A DNA stretch of 64,000 nt from Hydractinia symbiolongicarpus (lineage: Eukaryota; Cnidaria; Hydrozoa; Anthoathecata; Hydractiniidae): assembly GCF_029227915.1 (NCBI RefSeq), contig NC_079885.1, positions 29,267,001 to 29,331,000 on the forward strand, written 5' to 3'. The translations under genes were made by a program, and so were the position numbers. This document shows positions 1 through 12,285 of this stretch, piece after piece; position 1 is the first letter of the stretch, and every line of letters starts with the position of its first letter. Under the pieces are notes generated by a model that did not search any database, was not told the origin of the DNA, and was given only the letters and a program-made list of their open reading frames with translations.

Positions 1-748
1 GGACTCGGCCCGTATAGTCAAAAGTATACAAAGAAAGTACCCAGGCAGTAAACTCATTTTCCGAACGATTTTTTAAATTATTTTTTCACCACTACAACGC
101 ATGAGACTTGTCGTTTTCAGAAATGTTTTCATTTTTGATGAGACGCTTAATGAAAGTGGTTTAATCGCCGGCAAACGAAAACCCGCGATTTCCCGTAAAT
201 CCCGGGCTTGGCCCGTATAGTCAAATGTATACAAAGAAAAAAACCCAGGGAGTGAACTCATTTTCCAAACGATTTTTTAAATTATTTTTTCACCACTACA
301 ACGCATGAGACTTGTAGTTTTTAAAAATGTTTTCATTTTTGATGAGACGCTGAATAAAAGAAGTTTAATCGCCGGCAAACGAAAACCCGCCATTTCCCGT
401 AAACCCCGGACTCGGCCCGTATAGTCAAAAGTATACAAAGAAAGTACCCAGGGAGTAAACTCATTTTACGAACGATTTTTTAAATTATTTTTTCACCACT
501 ACAACGCATGAGACTTGTAGTTTTCAAAAATGTTTTCATTTTTGATGAGAGGCTGAATAAAAAAAAGTTTAATCCCGGGCAAACGAAAACCGCCATTTCC
601 CGTACACCCCGGACTCGGCCCGTATAGTCAAAAGTATAAAAAGAAAGTACCCAGGGAGTAAACTCATTTTCCGAACGATTTTTTAAATTATTTTTTCACC
701 ACTACAACGCATGAGACTTGTGGTTTTTAAAAATGTTTTCATTTTCGA
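1..748. repeat. Heterogeneous leading monomers
   Basis: About 3.7 monomers do not join cleanly to the duplicated blocks that follow. Oddities include CGCTTAATGAAAG near 147 and a TAATCCCGGGCAAACG variant near 570 with an A8 run just before it, in place of the usual TAATCGCCGGCAAACG. There are no genes. Confidence 0.8.
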
Positions 749-2815
749 TGAGACGCTGAATAAAAGAAGTCTAATCGCCGGCAAGCGAAAACCCGCCATT
801 TCCCGTAAACCCCGGACTCGGCCCGTATAGTCGAATGTATACAAAGAAACAACCCAGGGAGTAAACTCAATTTCCAAACGATTTTTTAAATTATTTTTCC
901 ACCACTACAACGCATGAGACTTGTAGTTTTTAAAAATGTTTTCATTTTTGATGAGACGCTGAATAAAAGAATTTTAATCGCCGGCAAACGAAAACACGCC
1001 ATTTCCCGTAAACCCCGGACTCGGCCCGTATAGTCAAAAGTATACAAAGAAAGTACCCAGGCAGTACACTCATTTTCCGAACGATTTTTTAAATTATTTT
1101 TTCACCACTACAACGCATGAGACTTGTAGTTTTCAAAAATGTTTTCATTTTTGATGAGAGGCTGAATAAAAGAAGTTTAATCGCCGGCAAACGAAAACCG
1201 CCATTTCCCGTAAACCCCGGACTCGGCCCGTATAATCAAAAGTATACAAAGAAAGTACCCAGGGAGTAAACTCATTTTCCGAACGATTTTTTAAATTATT
1301 TTTTCACCACTACAACGCATGAGACTTGTGGTTTGTAAAAATGTTTTCATTTTTGATGAGACGCTGAATAAAAGAAGTTTAATTGCCGGCAAGCGAAAGC
1401 CCGCGATTTCCCGTAAATCCCGGACTCGGCGCGTATAGTCAAAAGTATACAAAGAAAGTACCCAGGGAGTAAACTCATTTCCCGAACGATTATTTAAATT
1501 ATTTTTTCACCACTAAAACGCATGAGACTTGCAGTTTTCAGAAATGTTTTCATTTTTGATGAGACGCTTAATGAAAGTGGTTTAATCGCCGACAAACGAA
1601 AACCCGCCATTTCCCGTAAACCCCGGACTCGGCCCGTATAGTCAAAAGTATACAAAGAAAGTATCCAGGGAGTAAACTCATTTTCCGAACGATTTTTTAA
1701 ATTATTTTTTCACCACTACAACGCATGAGGCTTGTGGTTTTTAAAAATGTTTTCATTTTTGATGAGACGCTGAATAAAAGAAGTTTAATCGCCGGCAAAC
1801 GAAAACCCGCGATTTCCCGTAAATCCCGGGCTTGACCCGTATAGTCGAATGTATACAAAGAAAAAACCCAGGGAGTAAACTCATTTTCCAAACGATTTTT
1901 TAAATTATTTTTCCACCACTACAACGCATGAGACTTGTAGTTTTTAAAAATGTTTTCATTTTTGATGAGACGCTGAATAAAAGAAGTTTAATTGCCGGCA
2001 AACGAAAACCCGCCATTTCCCGTAAACCCCGGACTCGGCCCGTATAGTCAAAATTATACAAAGAAAGTACCCAGGCAGTAAACTCATTTTCCGAACGATT
2101 TTTTAAATTATTTTTCACCACTACAACGCATGAGACTTGCAGTTTTCAAAAATGTTTTCATTTTTGATGAGAGGCTGAATAAAAGAAGTTTAATCGCCGG
2201 CAAACGAAAACCGCCATTTGCCGTAAACCCTGGACTCGGCCCGTATAATCAAAAGTATACAAAGAAAGTACCCAGGGAGTAAACTCATTTTCCGAACGAT
2301 TTTTTAAATTGTTTTTTCACCACTACAACGCATGAGACTTGTGGTTTGTAAAAATGTTTTCATTTTTGATGAGACGCTGAATAAAAGAAGTTTAATCGCC
2401 GGCAAGCGAAAACCCGCGATTTCCCGTAAATCCCGGACTCGGCGCGTATAGTCAAAAGTATACAAAGAAAGTACCCAGGGAGTAAACTCATTTCCCGAAC
2501 GATTTTTTAAATTATTTTTTCACCACTAAAACGCATGAGACTTGCAGTTTTCAGAAATGTTTTCATTTTTTATGAGACGCTTAATGAAAGTGGTTTAATC
2601 GCCGACAAACGAAAACCCGCCATTTCCCGTAAACCCCGGACTCGGCCCGTATAGTCAAAAGTATACAAAGAAAGTATCCAGGGAGTAAACTCATTTTCCG
2701 AACGATTTTTTAAATTATTTTTTCACCACTACAACGCATGAGACTTGTAGTTTTTAAAAATGTTTTCATTTTTGATGAGACGCTGAATAAAAGAAGTTTA
2801 ATCGCCGGCAAACGA
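749..2815. repeat. HOR block A, copy 1 (~2.07 kb, ~10 monomers)
   Basis: This block matches 4581-6647 at a constant offset of 3832 bp. Shared diagnostic variants include AAGTCTAATCGCCGGCAAGC near 768/4600, CTCAATTTCC near 866/4698, and TTCATTTTTTATG near 2562/6394. About ten single-base differences were noticed (for example at 849, 1218, 1330, 1494, 1909 and 2008), so identity is roughly 99.5% by eye. That is lower than in the duplications further right, and suggests an older event. Confidence 0.85.
1836..1849 (-). other. CENP-B-box-like motif with short spacer (example)
   Basis: On the minus strand the GTCGAATG allele reads TTCG-ACT-A-TA-CGGG. The known CENP-B box core is TTCG-NNNN-A-NN-CGGG, so every fixed base matches but the first spacer is three instead of four bases. 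The same string is present in many GGGCTTGG-type monomers, for example 36726-36739 and 48487-48500. A one-base spacing change should disturb binding by mammalian CENP-B. Treat this as a resemblance, not a binding site. Confidence 0.3.
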
Positions 2816-4580
2816 AAACCCGCCATTTCCCGTAAACCCTGGCCTCGGCCCGTATAGTGAAAAGTATACAAAGAAAGTACCCAGGGAGTAAACTCATTTT
2901 CCGAACGATTTTTTAATTTTTTTTTCGCCGCTACAACGCATGAGACTTGTAGTTTTTAGAAATGTTTTCATTTTTAATGAGACGCTTAATGAAAGTTGTT
3001 TAATCGCCGGCAAAGGAAAACCCGCGATTTCCCGTAAATCCCGGGCTTGGCCTGTATAGTCGAATGTATACAAAGAAAAAACCCTGTGAGTAAACTCATT
3101 TCCAAAACGATTTTTTAAATTATCTTTTCACCACTAAAACGCATGAGACATGTAGTTTACAAAAATGTTTTCATTTTTGATGAGACGCTGAATAATAGAA
3201 GTTTAATCCCCGGCAAACGAAAACCCGCCATTTCCCGTAAATCCCGGGCGCAGCCCGTATAGTCAAAAGTATACAAAGAAAGTACCCAGGGTGTAAACTC
3301 ATTTCCACTATTCCATTTTTTCACCACTAAAACGCATGAGACTTGCAGTTTTCAGAAATGTTTTCATTTTTGATGAGACGCTTAATGAAAGTGGTTTAAT
3401 CGCCGACAAACGAAAACCCGCCATTTCCCGTAAACCCCGGACTCGGCCCGTATAGTCAAAAGTATACAATGAAAGTATCCAGGGAGTAAACTCATTTTCC
3501 GAACGATTTTTTAAATTATTTTTTCACCACTACAATGCATGAGACTTGTAGTTTTTAAAAATGTTTTCATTTTTGATGAGACGCTGAATAAAAGAAGTTT
3601 AATCGCCGGCAAACGAAAACCCGCCATTTCCCGTAAACCCCGGCCTAGGCCCGTATAGTGAAAAGTATACAAAGAAAGTACCCAGGGAGTAAACTCATTT
3701 TCCGAACGATTTTTTAAATTTTTTTTTCGCCACTACAACGCATGAGACTTGTAGTTTTCAAAAATGTTTTCATTTTTGATGAGAAGCTGAATAAAAGAAG
3801 TTTAATCGCCGGCAAACGAAAACCTGCGATTTCCCGTAAATCCTGGGCTCAGCCCGTATAGTCAAAAGTATACAAAGAAAGTACCCAGTGTGTAAACTCA
3901 TTTCCCGAACGATTTTTTAAATTATTATTTCACCACTAAAGCCCATGAGACTTGTAGTTTTTAAAAATGTTTTCATTTTTGATGAGACGCTGAATAAAGG
4001 AAGTTTAATCGCCCTCAAACGAAAACTCGCGACTTCCCGTAAATCCCGGACTCGGCCCGTATAGTCAAAAGTATACATAGAAAGTACCCAGGGAGTAAAC
4101 TCATTACCCGAACGATTTTTTAAATTATTTTTTCACCACTAAAACGCATTAGACTTGTAGTTTTCAGAAATGTTTTCATTTTTAATGAGACGCTTAATGA
4201 AAGTTGTTTAATCGCCGGCAAACGAAAACCCGCGATTTCCCGTAAATCCCGGGCTTGGCCTGTATAGTCGAATGTATACAAAGAAAAAACCCTGTGAGTA
4301 AACTCATTTCCAAAACGATTTTTTAAATTATCTTTTCACCACTAAAACGCATGAGACTTGTAGTTTAAAAAATGTTTTCATTTTTGATGAGACGCTGAAT
4401 AATAGAAGTTTAATCGCCGGCAAACGAAAACCCGCCATGTCCCGTAAATCCCGGGCGCAGCCCGTATAGTCAAAAGTATACAAAGAAAGTACCCAGGGTG
4501 TAAACTCATTTCCACTATTCCATTTTTTCACCACTACAACGCATGAGACTTGTAGTTTTCAAAAATGTTTTCATTTTTGA
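2816..4580. repeat. Mixed monomers incl. short forms, between block A copies
   Basis: This spacer contains short-form monomers (CCACTATTCC at about 3305 and 4511) and the first GGCCTAGGCC (3642) and CCTGGGCTCAG (3842) variants. 3311-3905 recurs at about 8764-9358 (offset 5453), and 4141-4650 recurs at 9391-9900 (offset 5250). The 203-bp shift between those offsets means one monomer was lost or gained between the copies. Confidence 0.8.
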
Positions 4581-6647
4581 TGAGACGCTGAATAAAAGAA
4601 GTCTAATCGCCGGCAAGCGAAAACCCGCCATTTCCCGTAAACCCCGGACTCGGCCCGTATAGTCGAATGTATACAAAGAAAAAACCCAGGGAGTAAACTC
4701 AATTTCCAAACGATTTTTTAAATTATTTTTCCACCACTACAACGCATGAGACTTGTAGTTTTTAAAAATGTTTTCATTTTTGATGAGACGCTGAATAAAA
4801 GAATTTTAATCGCCGGCAAACGAAAACACGCCATTTCCCGTAAACCCCGGACTCGGCCCGTATAGTCAAAAGTATACAAAGAAAGTACCCAGGCAGTACA
4901 CTCATTTTCCGAACGATTTTTTAACATATTTTTTCACCACTACAACGCATGAGACTTGTAGTTTTCAAAAATGTTTTCATTTTTGATGAGAGGCTGAATA
5001 AAAGAAGTTTAATCGCCGGCAAACGAAAACCGCCATTTCCCGTAAACCCCGGACTCGGCCCGTATAGTCAAAAGTATACAAAGAAAGTACCCAGGGAGTA
5101 AACTCATTTTCCGAACGATTTTTTAAATTATTTTTTCACCACTACAACGCATGAGACTTGTGATTTGTAAAAATGTTTTCATTTTTGATGAGACGCTGAA
5201 TAAAAGAAGTTTAATTGCCGGCAAGCGAAAGCCCGCGATTTCCCGTAAATCCCGGACTCGGCGCGTATAGTCAAAAGTATACAAAGAAAGTACCCAGGGA
5301 GTAAACTCATTTCCCGAACGATTTTTTAAATTATTTTTTCACCACTAAAACGCATGAGACTTGCAGTTTTCAGAAATGTTTTCATTTTTGATGAGACGCT
5401 TAATGAAAGTGGTTTAATCGCCGACAAACGAAAACCCGCCATTTCCCGTAAACCCCGGACTCGGCCCGTATAGTCAAAAGTATACAAAGAAAGTATCCAG
5501 GGAGTAAACTCATTTTCCGAACGATTTTTTAAATTATTTTTTCACCACTACAACGCATGAGGCTTGTGGTTTTTAAAAATGTTTTCATTTTTGATGAGAC
5601 GCTGAATAAAAGAAGTTTAATCGCCGGCAAACGAAAACCCGCGATTTCCCGTAAATCCCGGGCTTGACCCGTATAGTCGAATGTATACAAAGAAAAAACC
5701 CAGGGAGTAAACTCATTTTCCAAACGATTTTTTAAATTATTTATCCACCACTACAACGCATGAGACTTGTAGTTTTTAAAAATGTTTTCATTTTTGATGA
5801 GACGCTGAATAAAAGAAGTTTAATTGCCGGCAAACGAAAACCCGCTATTTCCCGTAAACCCCGGACTCGGCCCGTATAGTCAAAATTATACAAAGAAAGT
5901 ACCCAGGCAGTAAACTCATTTTCCGAACGATTTTTTAAATTATTTTTCACCACTACAACGCATGAGACTTGCAGTTTTCAAAAATGTTTTCATTTTTGAT
6001 GAGAGGCTGAATAAAAGAAGTTTAATCGCCGGCAAACGAAAACCGCCATTTGCCGTAAACCCCGGACTCGGCCCGTATAATCAAAAGTATACAAAGAAAG
6101 TACCCAGGGAGTAAACTCATTTTCCGAACGATTTTTTAAATTGTTTTTTCACCACTACAACGCATGAGACTTGTGGTTTGTAAAAATGTTTTCATTTTTG
6201 ATGAGACGCTGAATAAAAGAAGTTTAATCGCCGGCAAGCGAAAACCCGCGATTTCCCGTAAATCCCGGACTCGGCGCGTATAGTCAAAAGTATACAAAGA
6301 AAGTACCCAGGGAGTAAACTCATTTCCCGAACGATTTTTTAAATTATTTTTTCACCACTAAAACGCATGAGACTTGCAGTTTTCAGAAATGTTTTCATTT
6401 TTTATGAGACGCTTAATGAAAGTGGTTTAATCGCCGACAAACGAAAACCCGCCATTTCCCGTAAACCCCGGACTCGGCCCGTATAGTCAAAAGTATACAA
6501 AGAAAGTATCCAGGGAGTAAACTCATTTTCCGAACGATTTTTTAAATTATTTTTTCACCACTACAACGCATGAGACTTGTAGTTTTTAAAAATGTTTTCA
6601 TTTTTGATGAGACGCTGAATAAAAGAAGTTTAATCGCCGGCAAACGA
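4581..6647. repeat. HOR block A, copy 2
   Basis: This is the second copy of 749-2815 at offset 3832. It ends where copy 1 reads AAAACCCGCC and this copy reads AAAACCGCC, after which the sequence jumps back to a state like position 5028 (offset about 1623, eight monomers). Private changes include TTAACATATT near 4922 and ATTTATCCACC near 5739. Confidence 0.85.
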
Positions 6648-7086
6648 AAACCGCCATTTCCCGTAAACCCCGGACTCGGCCCGTATAGTCAAAAGTATAC
6701 AAAGAAAGTACCCAGGGAGTAAACTCATTTTCCGAACGATTTTTTAAATTATTTTTTCACCACTACAACGCATGAGACTTGTGGTTTGTAAAAATGTTTT
6801 CATTTTTGATGAGACGCTGAATAAAAGAAGTTTAATTGCCGGCAAGCGAAAGCCCGCGATTTCCCGTAAATCCCGGACTCTGCGCGTATAGTCAAAAGTA
6901 TACAAAGAAAGTACCCAGGGAGTAAACTCATTTCCCGAACGATTTTTTAAATTATTTTTTCACCACTAAAACGCATGAGACTTGCAGTTTTCAGAAATGT
7001 TTTCATTTTTGATGAGACGCTTAATGAAAGAATTTTAATCGCCGGCAAACGAAAACACGCCATTTCCCGTAAACCCGGACTCGGCG
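6648..7086. repeat. Recombinant junction between block A copies 2 and 3
   Basis: The first two-thirds, to about 7020, repeats 5028-5398. It then switches within a monomer at CTTAATGAAAG|AATTTTAATCG, joining the head of one variant to the tail of another. The next few bases carry a one-base shortened AAACCCGGACTC. This is the footprint expected from unequal exchange inside a monomer. Confidence 0.7.
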
Positions 7087-8470
7087 CGTATAGTCAAAAG
7101 TATACAAAGAAAGTACCCAGGGAGTAAACTCATTTCCCGAACGATTTTTTAAATTATTTTTTCACCACTAAAACGCATGAGACTTGCAGTTTTCAGAAAT
7201 GTTTTCATTTTTGATGAGACGCTTAATGAAAGTGGTTTAATCGCCGACAAACGAAAACCCGCCATTTCCCGTAAACCCCGGACTCGGCCCGTATAGTCAA
7301 AAGTATACAAAGAAAGTATCCAGGGAGTAAACTCATTTTCCGAACGATTTTTTAAATTATTTTTTCACCACTACAACGCATGAGGCTTGTGGTTTTTAAA
7401 AATGTTTTCATTTTTGATGAGACGCTGAATAAAAGAAGTTTAATCGCCGGCAAACGAAAACCCGCGATTTCCCGTAAATCCCGGGCTTGACCCGTATAGT
7501 CGAATGTATACAAAGAAAAAACCCAGGGAGTAAACTCATTTTCCAAACGATTTTTTAAATTATTTTTCCACCACTACAACGCATGAGACTTGTAGTTTTT
7601 AAAAATGTTTTCATTTTTGATGAGACGCTGAATAAAAGAAGTTTAATTGCCGGCAAACGAAAACCCGCCATTTCCCGTAAACCCCGGACTCGGCCCGTAT
7701 AGTCAAAATTATACAAAGAAAGTACCCAGGCAGTAAACTCATTTTCCGAACGATTTTTTAAATTATTTTTCACCACTACAACGCATGAGACTTGCAGTTT
7801 TCAAAAATGTTTTCATTTTTGATGAGAGGCTGAATAAAAGAAGTTTAATCGCCGGCAAACGAAAACCGCCATTTGCCGTAAACCCCGGACTCGGCCCGTA
7901 TAATCAAAAGTATACAAAGAAAGTACCCAGGGAGTAAACTCATTTTCCGAACGATTTTTTAAATTGTTTTTTCACCACTACAACGCATGAGACTTGTGGT
8001 TTGTAAAAATGTTTTCATTTTTGATGAGACGCTGAATAAAAGAAGTTTAATCGCCGGCAAGCGAAAACCCGCGATTTCCCGTAAATCCCGGACTCGGCGC
8101 GTATAGTCAAAAGTATACAAAGAAAGTACCCAGGGAGTAAACTCATTTCCCGAACGATTTTTTAAATTATTTTTTCACCACTAAAACGCATGAGACTTGC
8201 AGTTTTCAGAAATGTTTTCATTTTTTATGAGACGCTTAATGAAAGTGGTTTAATCGCCGACAAACGAAAACCCGCCATTTCCCGTAAACCCCGGACTCGG
8301 CCCGTATAGTCAAAAGTATACAAAGAAAGTATCCAGGGAGTAAACTCATTTTCCGAACGATTTTTTAAATTATTTTTTCACCACTACAACGCATGAGACT
8401 TGTAGTTTTTAAAAATGTTTTCATTTTTGATGAGACGCTGAATAAAAGAAGTTTAATCGCCGGCAAACGA
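7087..8470. repeat. HOR block A, copy 3 (partial; 1823-bp offset)
   Basis: This block repeats 5264-6647 at offset 1823 bp (nine monomers). Shared marks include the TTCATTTTTTATG variant at 8206-8230 and the GGCTTGACCCG head. It ends as the sequence changes to GGCCTAGGCCCGTATAGTG near 8498, resembling 3642. Confidence 0.82.
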
Positions 8471-9350
8471 AAACCCGCCATTTCCCGTAAACCCCGGCCT
8501 AGGCCCGTATAGTGAAAAGTATACAAAGAAAGTACCCAGGGAGTAAACTCATTTTCCGAACGATTTTTGAAATTTTTTTTTCGCCACTACAACGCCTGAG
8601 ACTTGTAGTTTTCAAAAATGTTTTCATTTTTGATGAGAAGCTGAATAAAAGAAGTTTAATCGCCGGCAAACGAAAACCTGCGATTTCCCGTAAATCCTGG
8701 GCTCAGCCCGTATAGTCAAAAGTATACAAAGAAAGTACCCAGGGTGTAAACTCATTTCCACTATTCCATTTTTTCACCACTAAAACGCATGAGACTTGCA
8801 GTTTTCAGAAATGTTTTCATTTTTGATGAGACGCTTAATGAAAGTGGTTTAATCGCCGACAAACGAAAACCCGCCATTTCCCGTAAACCCCGGACTCGGC
8901 CCGTATAGTCAAAAGTATACAAAGAAAGTATCCAGGGAGTAAACTCATTTTCCGAACGATTTTTTAAATTATTTTTTCACCACTACAACGCATGAGACTT
9001 GTAGTTTTTAAAAATGTTTTCATTTTTGATGAGACGCTGAATAAAAGAAGTTTAATCGCCGGCAAACGAAAACCCGCCATTTCCCGTAAACCCCGGCCTA
9101 GGCCCGTATAGTGAAAAGTATACAAAGAAAGTACCCAGGGAGTAAACTCATTTTCCGAACGATTTTTGAAATTTTTTTTTCGCCACTACAACGCCTGAGA
9201 CTTGTAGTTTTCAAAAATGTTTTCATTTTTGATGAGAAGCTGAATAAAAGAAGTTTAATCGCCGGCAAACGAAAACCTGCGATTTCCCGTAAATCCTGGG
9301 CTCAGCCCGTATAGTCAAAAGTATACAAAGAAAGTACCCAGTGTGTAAAC
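8174..9350. repeat. 599-bp trimer, two tandem copies
   Basis: Offset 599 bp equals two standard monomers plus one 193-bp short form. The 204-base stretches at 8512 and 9111 are identical, including the rare ATTTTTGAAATTTT and ACGCCTGAG variants. Copy 1 ends in CCCAGGGTG and copy 2 in CCCAGTGTG. The same trimer occurs once more, more diverged, at 3311-3905. Confidence 0.88.
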
Positions 9351-10540
9351 TCATTTCCCGAACGATTTTTTAAATTATTATTTCACCACTAAAACGCATT
9401 AGACTTGTAGTTTTCAGAAATGTTTTCATTTTTAATGAGACGCTTAATGAAAGTTGTTTAATCGCCGGCAAACGAAAACCCGCGATTTCCCGTAAATCCC
9501 GGGCTTTGCCTGTATAGTCGAATGTATACAAAGAAAAAACCCTGTGAGTAAACTCATTTCCAAAACGATTTTTTAAATTATCTTTTCACCACTAAAACGC
9601 ATGAGACTTGTAGTTTAAAAAATGTTTTCATTTTTGATGAGACGCTGAATAATAGAAGTTTAATCGCCGGCAAACGAAAACCCGCCATTTCCCGTAAATC
9701 CCGGGCGCAGCCCGTATAGTCAAAAGTATACAAAGAAAGTACCCAGGGTGTAAACTCATTTCCACTATTCCATTTTTTCACCACTACAACGCATGAGACT
9801 TGTAGTTTTCAAAAATGTTTTCATTTTTGATGAGACGCTGAATAAAAGAAGTCTAATCGCCGGCAAGCGAAAACCCGCCATTTCCCGTAAACCCCTGACT
9901 CGGCCCGTATAGTCAAAAGTATACAAAGAAAGTACCCAGGGAGTAAACTCATTTTCCGAACGATTTTTTAAATTATTTTATCACCACTACAACGCATGAG
10001 ACTTGTGGTTTTTAAAAATGTTTTCATTTTTGATGAGACGCTGAATAAAAGAAGTTTAATCGCCGGCAAACGAAAACCCGCGATTTCCCGTAAATCCCGG
10101 GCTTGACCCGTATAGTCGAATGTATACAAAGAAAAAACCCAGGGAGTAAACTTATTTTCCGAACGATTTTTTAAATTATTTTTTCACCACTACAACGCAT
10201 GAGACTTGTAGTTTTCAAAAATGTTTTCATTTTTGATGAGAGGCTGAATAAAAGAGGTTTAATCGCCGGCAAACGAATACCGCCATTTCCCGTAAACCCC
10301 GGGCGAGGCCCGTATAGTCAAAAGTATACAAAGAAAGTACCCAGGGTTTAAACTCATTTCCACTTTTCCATTTTTTCACCACTACAACGCATGAGACTTG
10401 TAGTTTTCAAAAATGTTTTCATTTTTGATGAGACGCTGAATAAAAGAAGTTTAATCGCCCTCAAACGAAAACCCGCGATTTCCCGTAAATCCCGGGCTTG
10501 GCCTGTATAGTCGAATGTATACAAAGAGAGTACCCTGTGA
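9351..10540. repeat. Mixed monomers leading into the 14-mer
   Basis: 9391-9900 repeats 4141-4650 (offset 5250). From about 9896 it carries CCCTGACTCGG and ATTTTATCACC, which also mark the 405-bp dimers at 26231-27040. A CCACTTTTCC short form lies near 10361, and an AAAGAGAGTACCC variant at about 10522 is shared with 28676 and 29468. Pieces of later HORs therefore already appear here. Confidence 0.75.
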
Positions 10541-10957
10541 GTAAACTCATTTCCAAAACGATTTTTTAAATTACCTTTTCACCACTAAAACCCATGAGAC
10601 TTTTAGTTTTCAAAAATGTTTTCATTTTTGATGAGACGCTGAATAAAAGAAGTTTAATCGCCGGCAAACGAAAACCCGCCATCTCCCGTAAACCCCGGAC
10701 TCGGCCGTATAGTCAAAAGTATACAAAGAAAGTACCCAGGGTGTAAACTCATTTCCCGAACGAATTTTTATATTATTTTTTGACCACTAAAACGCATGAG
10801 ACTTGTAGTTTTCAAAAATGTTTTCATATTTGATGGGACGCTGAATAAAAGAAGTTTAATCGCCGGCAAATGAAAACCCGCCATTTCCCGTAAACCCCGG
10901 ACTCGGCCCGTATAGTCAAAAGTATACAAAGAAAGTACCCAGGGTGTAAACTCATTT

Positions 10958-10975
10958 CCACTATTCCATTTTTTC
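10958..10975 (+). repeat. Short-form core (193-bp monomer subtype, example)
   Basis: In this subtype CATTTCC is followed by ACTATTCCATTTTTTCACC rather than CGAACG plus the T-rich core, about 10 bp less. I count about 19 such copies by eye, near 3304, 4511, 8755, 9759, 10361, 10958, 12366, 13777, 15184, 17812, 24493, 25497, 25895, 28113, 28509, 28905, 29301, 29899 and 30496. None was seen after that. Some carry CCACTTTTCC. Confidence 0.85.
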
Positions 10976-12115
10976 ACCACTACAACGCAGGAGACTTGTA
11001 GTTTTCAAAAATGTTTTCATTTTTGATGAGACGCTGAATAAAAGAAGTTTAATCGCCCTCATACGAAAACCCACGACTTCCCGTTAATCCCGGACTCGGC
11101 CCGTGTATTCAAAAGTATAAAAAGAAAGTACCCAGGGAGTAAACTCATTTTCCGAACGAATTTTTTTATTATTTTTTGACCACTAAAACGCACGAGACTT
11201 GTAGTTTTCAAAAATGTTTTCATATTTGATGGGACGCTGAATAAAAGAAGTTTAATCGCCGGCAAACGAAAACCCGCAATTTCCCGTAAACCCCGGACTC
11301 GACCCGTATAGTCAAAAGTATACAAAGAAAGTACCCAGGGAGTAAACTCATTTCCCGAACTATTTTTTAAATTATTTTTTCACCACTAAAACGCATGAGA
11401 CTTGTAGTTTTCAAAAATGTTTTCATTTTTGATGAGACGCTTAATGAAGGGGTTTAATCGCCGGCAAACGAAATCCCGCGATTTCCCGTAAATCCGGGGC
11501 TTGGCCCGTATAGTCGAATGTATACAAAGAAAGTAGCCAGGGAGTAAACTCATTTCCCGAACGATTTTTTAAATTTTTTTTCACCACTAAAACGCATGAG
11601 ACTTGAAGTTTTCAAAAATGTTTTCATTCTTGATGAGACGCTTAATGAAAGAGGTTTAATCGCCGGCAAACGAAAACCCGCGATTTCCCGTAAATCCCGG
11701 GCTTGGCCCGTATAGTCGAATGTATACAAAGAAAGTACCCTGTGAGTAAACTCATTTCCAGAACAATTTTTTAAATTATTTTTTCACCACTAAAACGCAT
11801 AAGACTTGTAGTTTTTAAAAATTTTTTCATTTGTGATGAGACGCTGAATAAAAGTAGTTTAATCGCCGGCAAACGAAAACCCGCGATTTCCCGCAAATCC
11901 CGGGCTTGGCCCGTATAGTCAAAAGTATACAAAGAAAGTACCCAGGGAGTAAACTCATTTCCCGAACGATTTTTTAAATTATTTTTTCACCACTAAAACG
12001 CATAAGACTTGTAGTTTTCAAAAATGTTTTCATTTTTGCTGAGACGCTGAATAAAAGAAGTTTAATCGCCGGCAAAAGAAAACCTGCGATTTCCCGTAAG
12101 TCCCGGACTCGGCCC

Positions 12116-12133
12116 GTATAGTCAAAAGTATAC
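12116..12133. other. Short dyad GTATA-8 nt-TATAC (example copy)
   Basis: GTATA and TATAC form a 5-bp inverted repeat around GTCAAAAG. A second common allele replaces the spacer with GTCGAATG, so the dyad arms are kept while the spacer varies. In the 'GCATAC' allele, frequent after about 32 kb, one arm pair is broken. The stem is short and could be chance in one monomer; its persistence across both spacer alleles is the only argument for function. Confidence 0.5.
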
Positions 12134-12171
12134 AAAGAAAGTACCCAGGGAGTAAACTCATTTCCCGAACG

Positions 12172-12190
12172 ATTTTTTAAATTATTTTTT
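12172..12190. other. T-rich core (example copy)
   Basis: This is a run of A and T only, built of T6, AAATTA and T6 tracts. It is a main site of length variation in the monomer. It reads ATTTTTTAAATTATTTTTT in the standard form, shortens in copies with AAATTTTTTTT, gains ATATT or ATCTTTTC variants, and is replaced in the 193-bp short form. Homopolymer slippage explains most of the differences. Its indels cause most frame changes between neighbouring monomers. Confidence 0.8.
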
Positions 12191-12220
12191 CACCACTAAA
12201 ACGCATAAGACTTGTAGTTT

Positions 12221-12242
12221 TCAAAAATGTTTTCATTTTTGA
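12221..12242. other. Conserved 9-bp hairpin, TTTT loop (example copy)
   Basis: The arms TCAAAAATG and CATTTTTGA are perfect reverse complements separated by TTTT, giving a 22-nt inverted repeat. It recurs once per monomer in every copy carrying the TTTTCAAAAATG allele. In copies with TTTTTAAAAATG the two outermost pairs are weakened, but the inner AAAAATG/CATTTTT stem of 7 bp remains. Copies with AAAATGATTTC change the loop and keep the arms. Because both strands can fold, it could extrude as a cruciform or act as a dyad protein-binding site; neither is shown by sequence alone. Confidence 0.85.
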
Positions 12243-12285
12243 TGAGACGCTGAATAAAAGAAGTTTAATCGCCGGCAAACGAAAA

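Noticed and set aside
12116-12133. tRNA-like or RNA polymerase III promoter in the dyad region
   Set aside because: No A- or B-box match and no cloverleaf; T-runs downstream would stop polymerase III early.
12245-12262. AATAAA in each monomer as a polyadenylation signal
   Set aside because: The hexamer is part of the repeat, expected in A-rich sequence, and there is no transcript unit to end.
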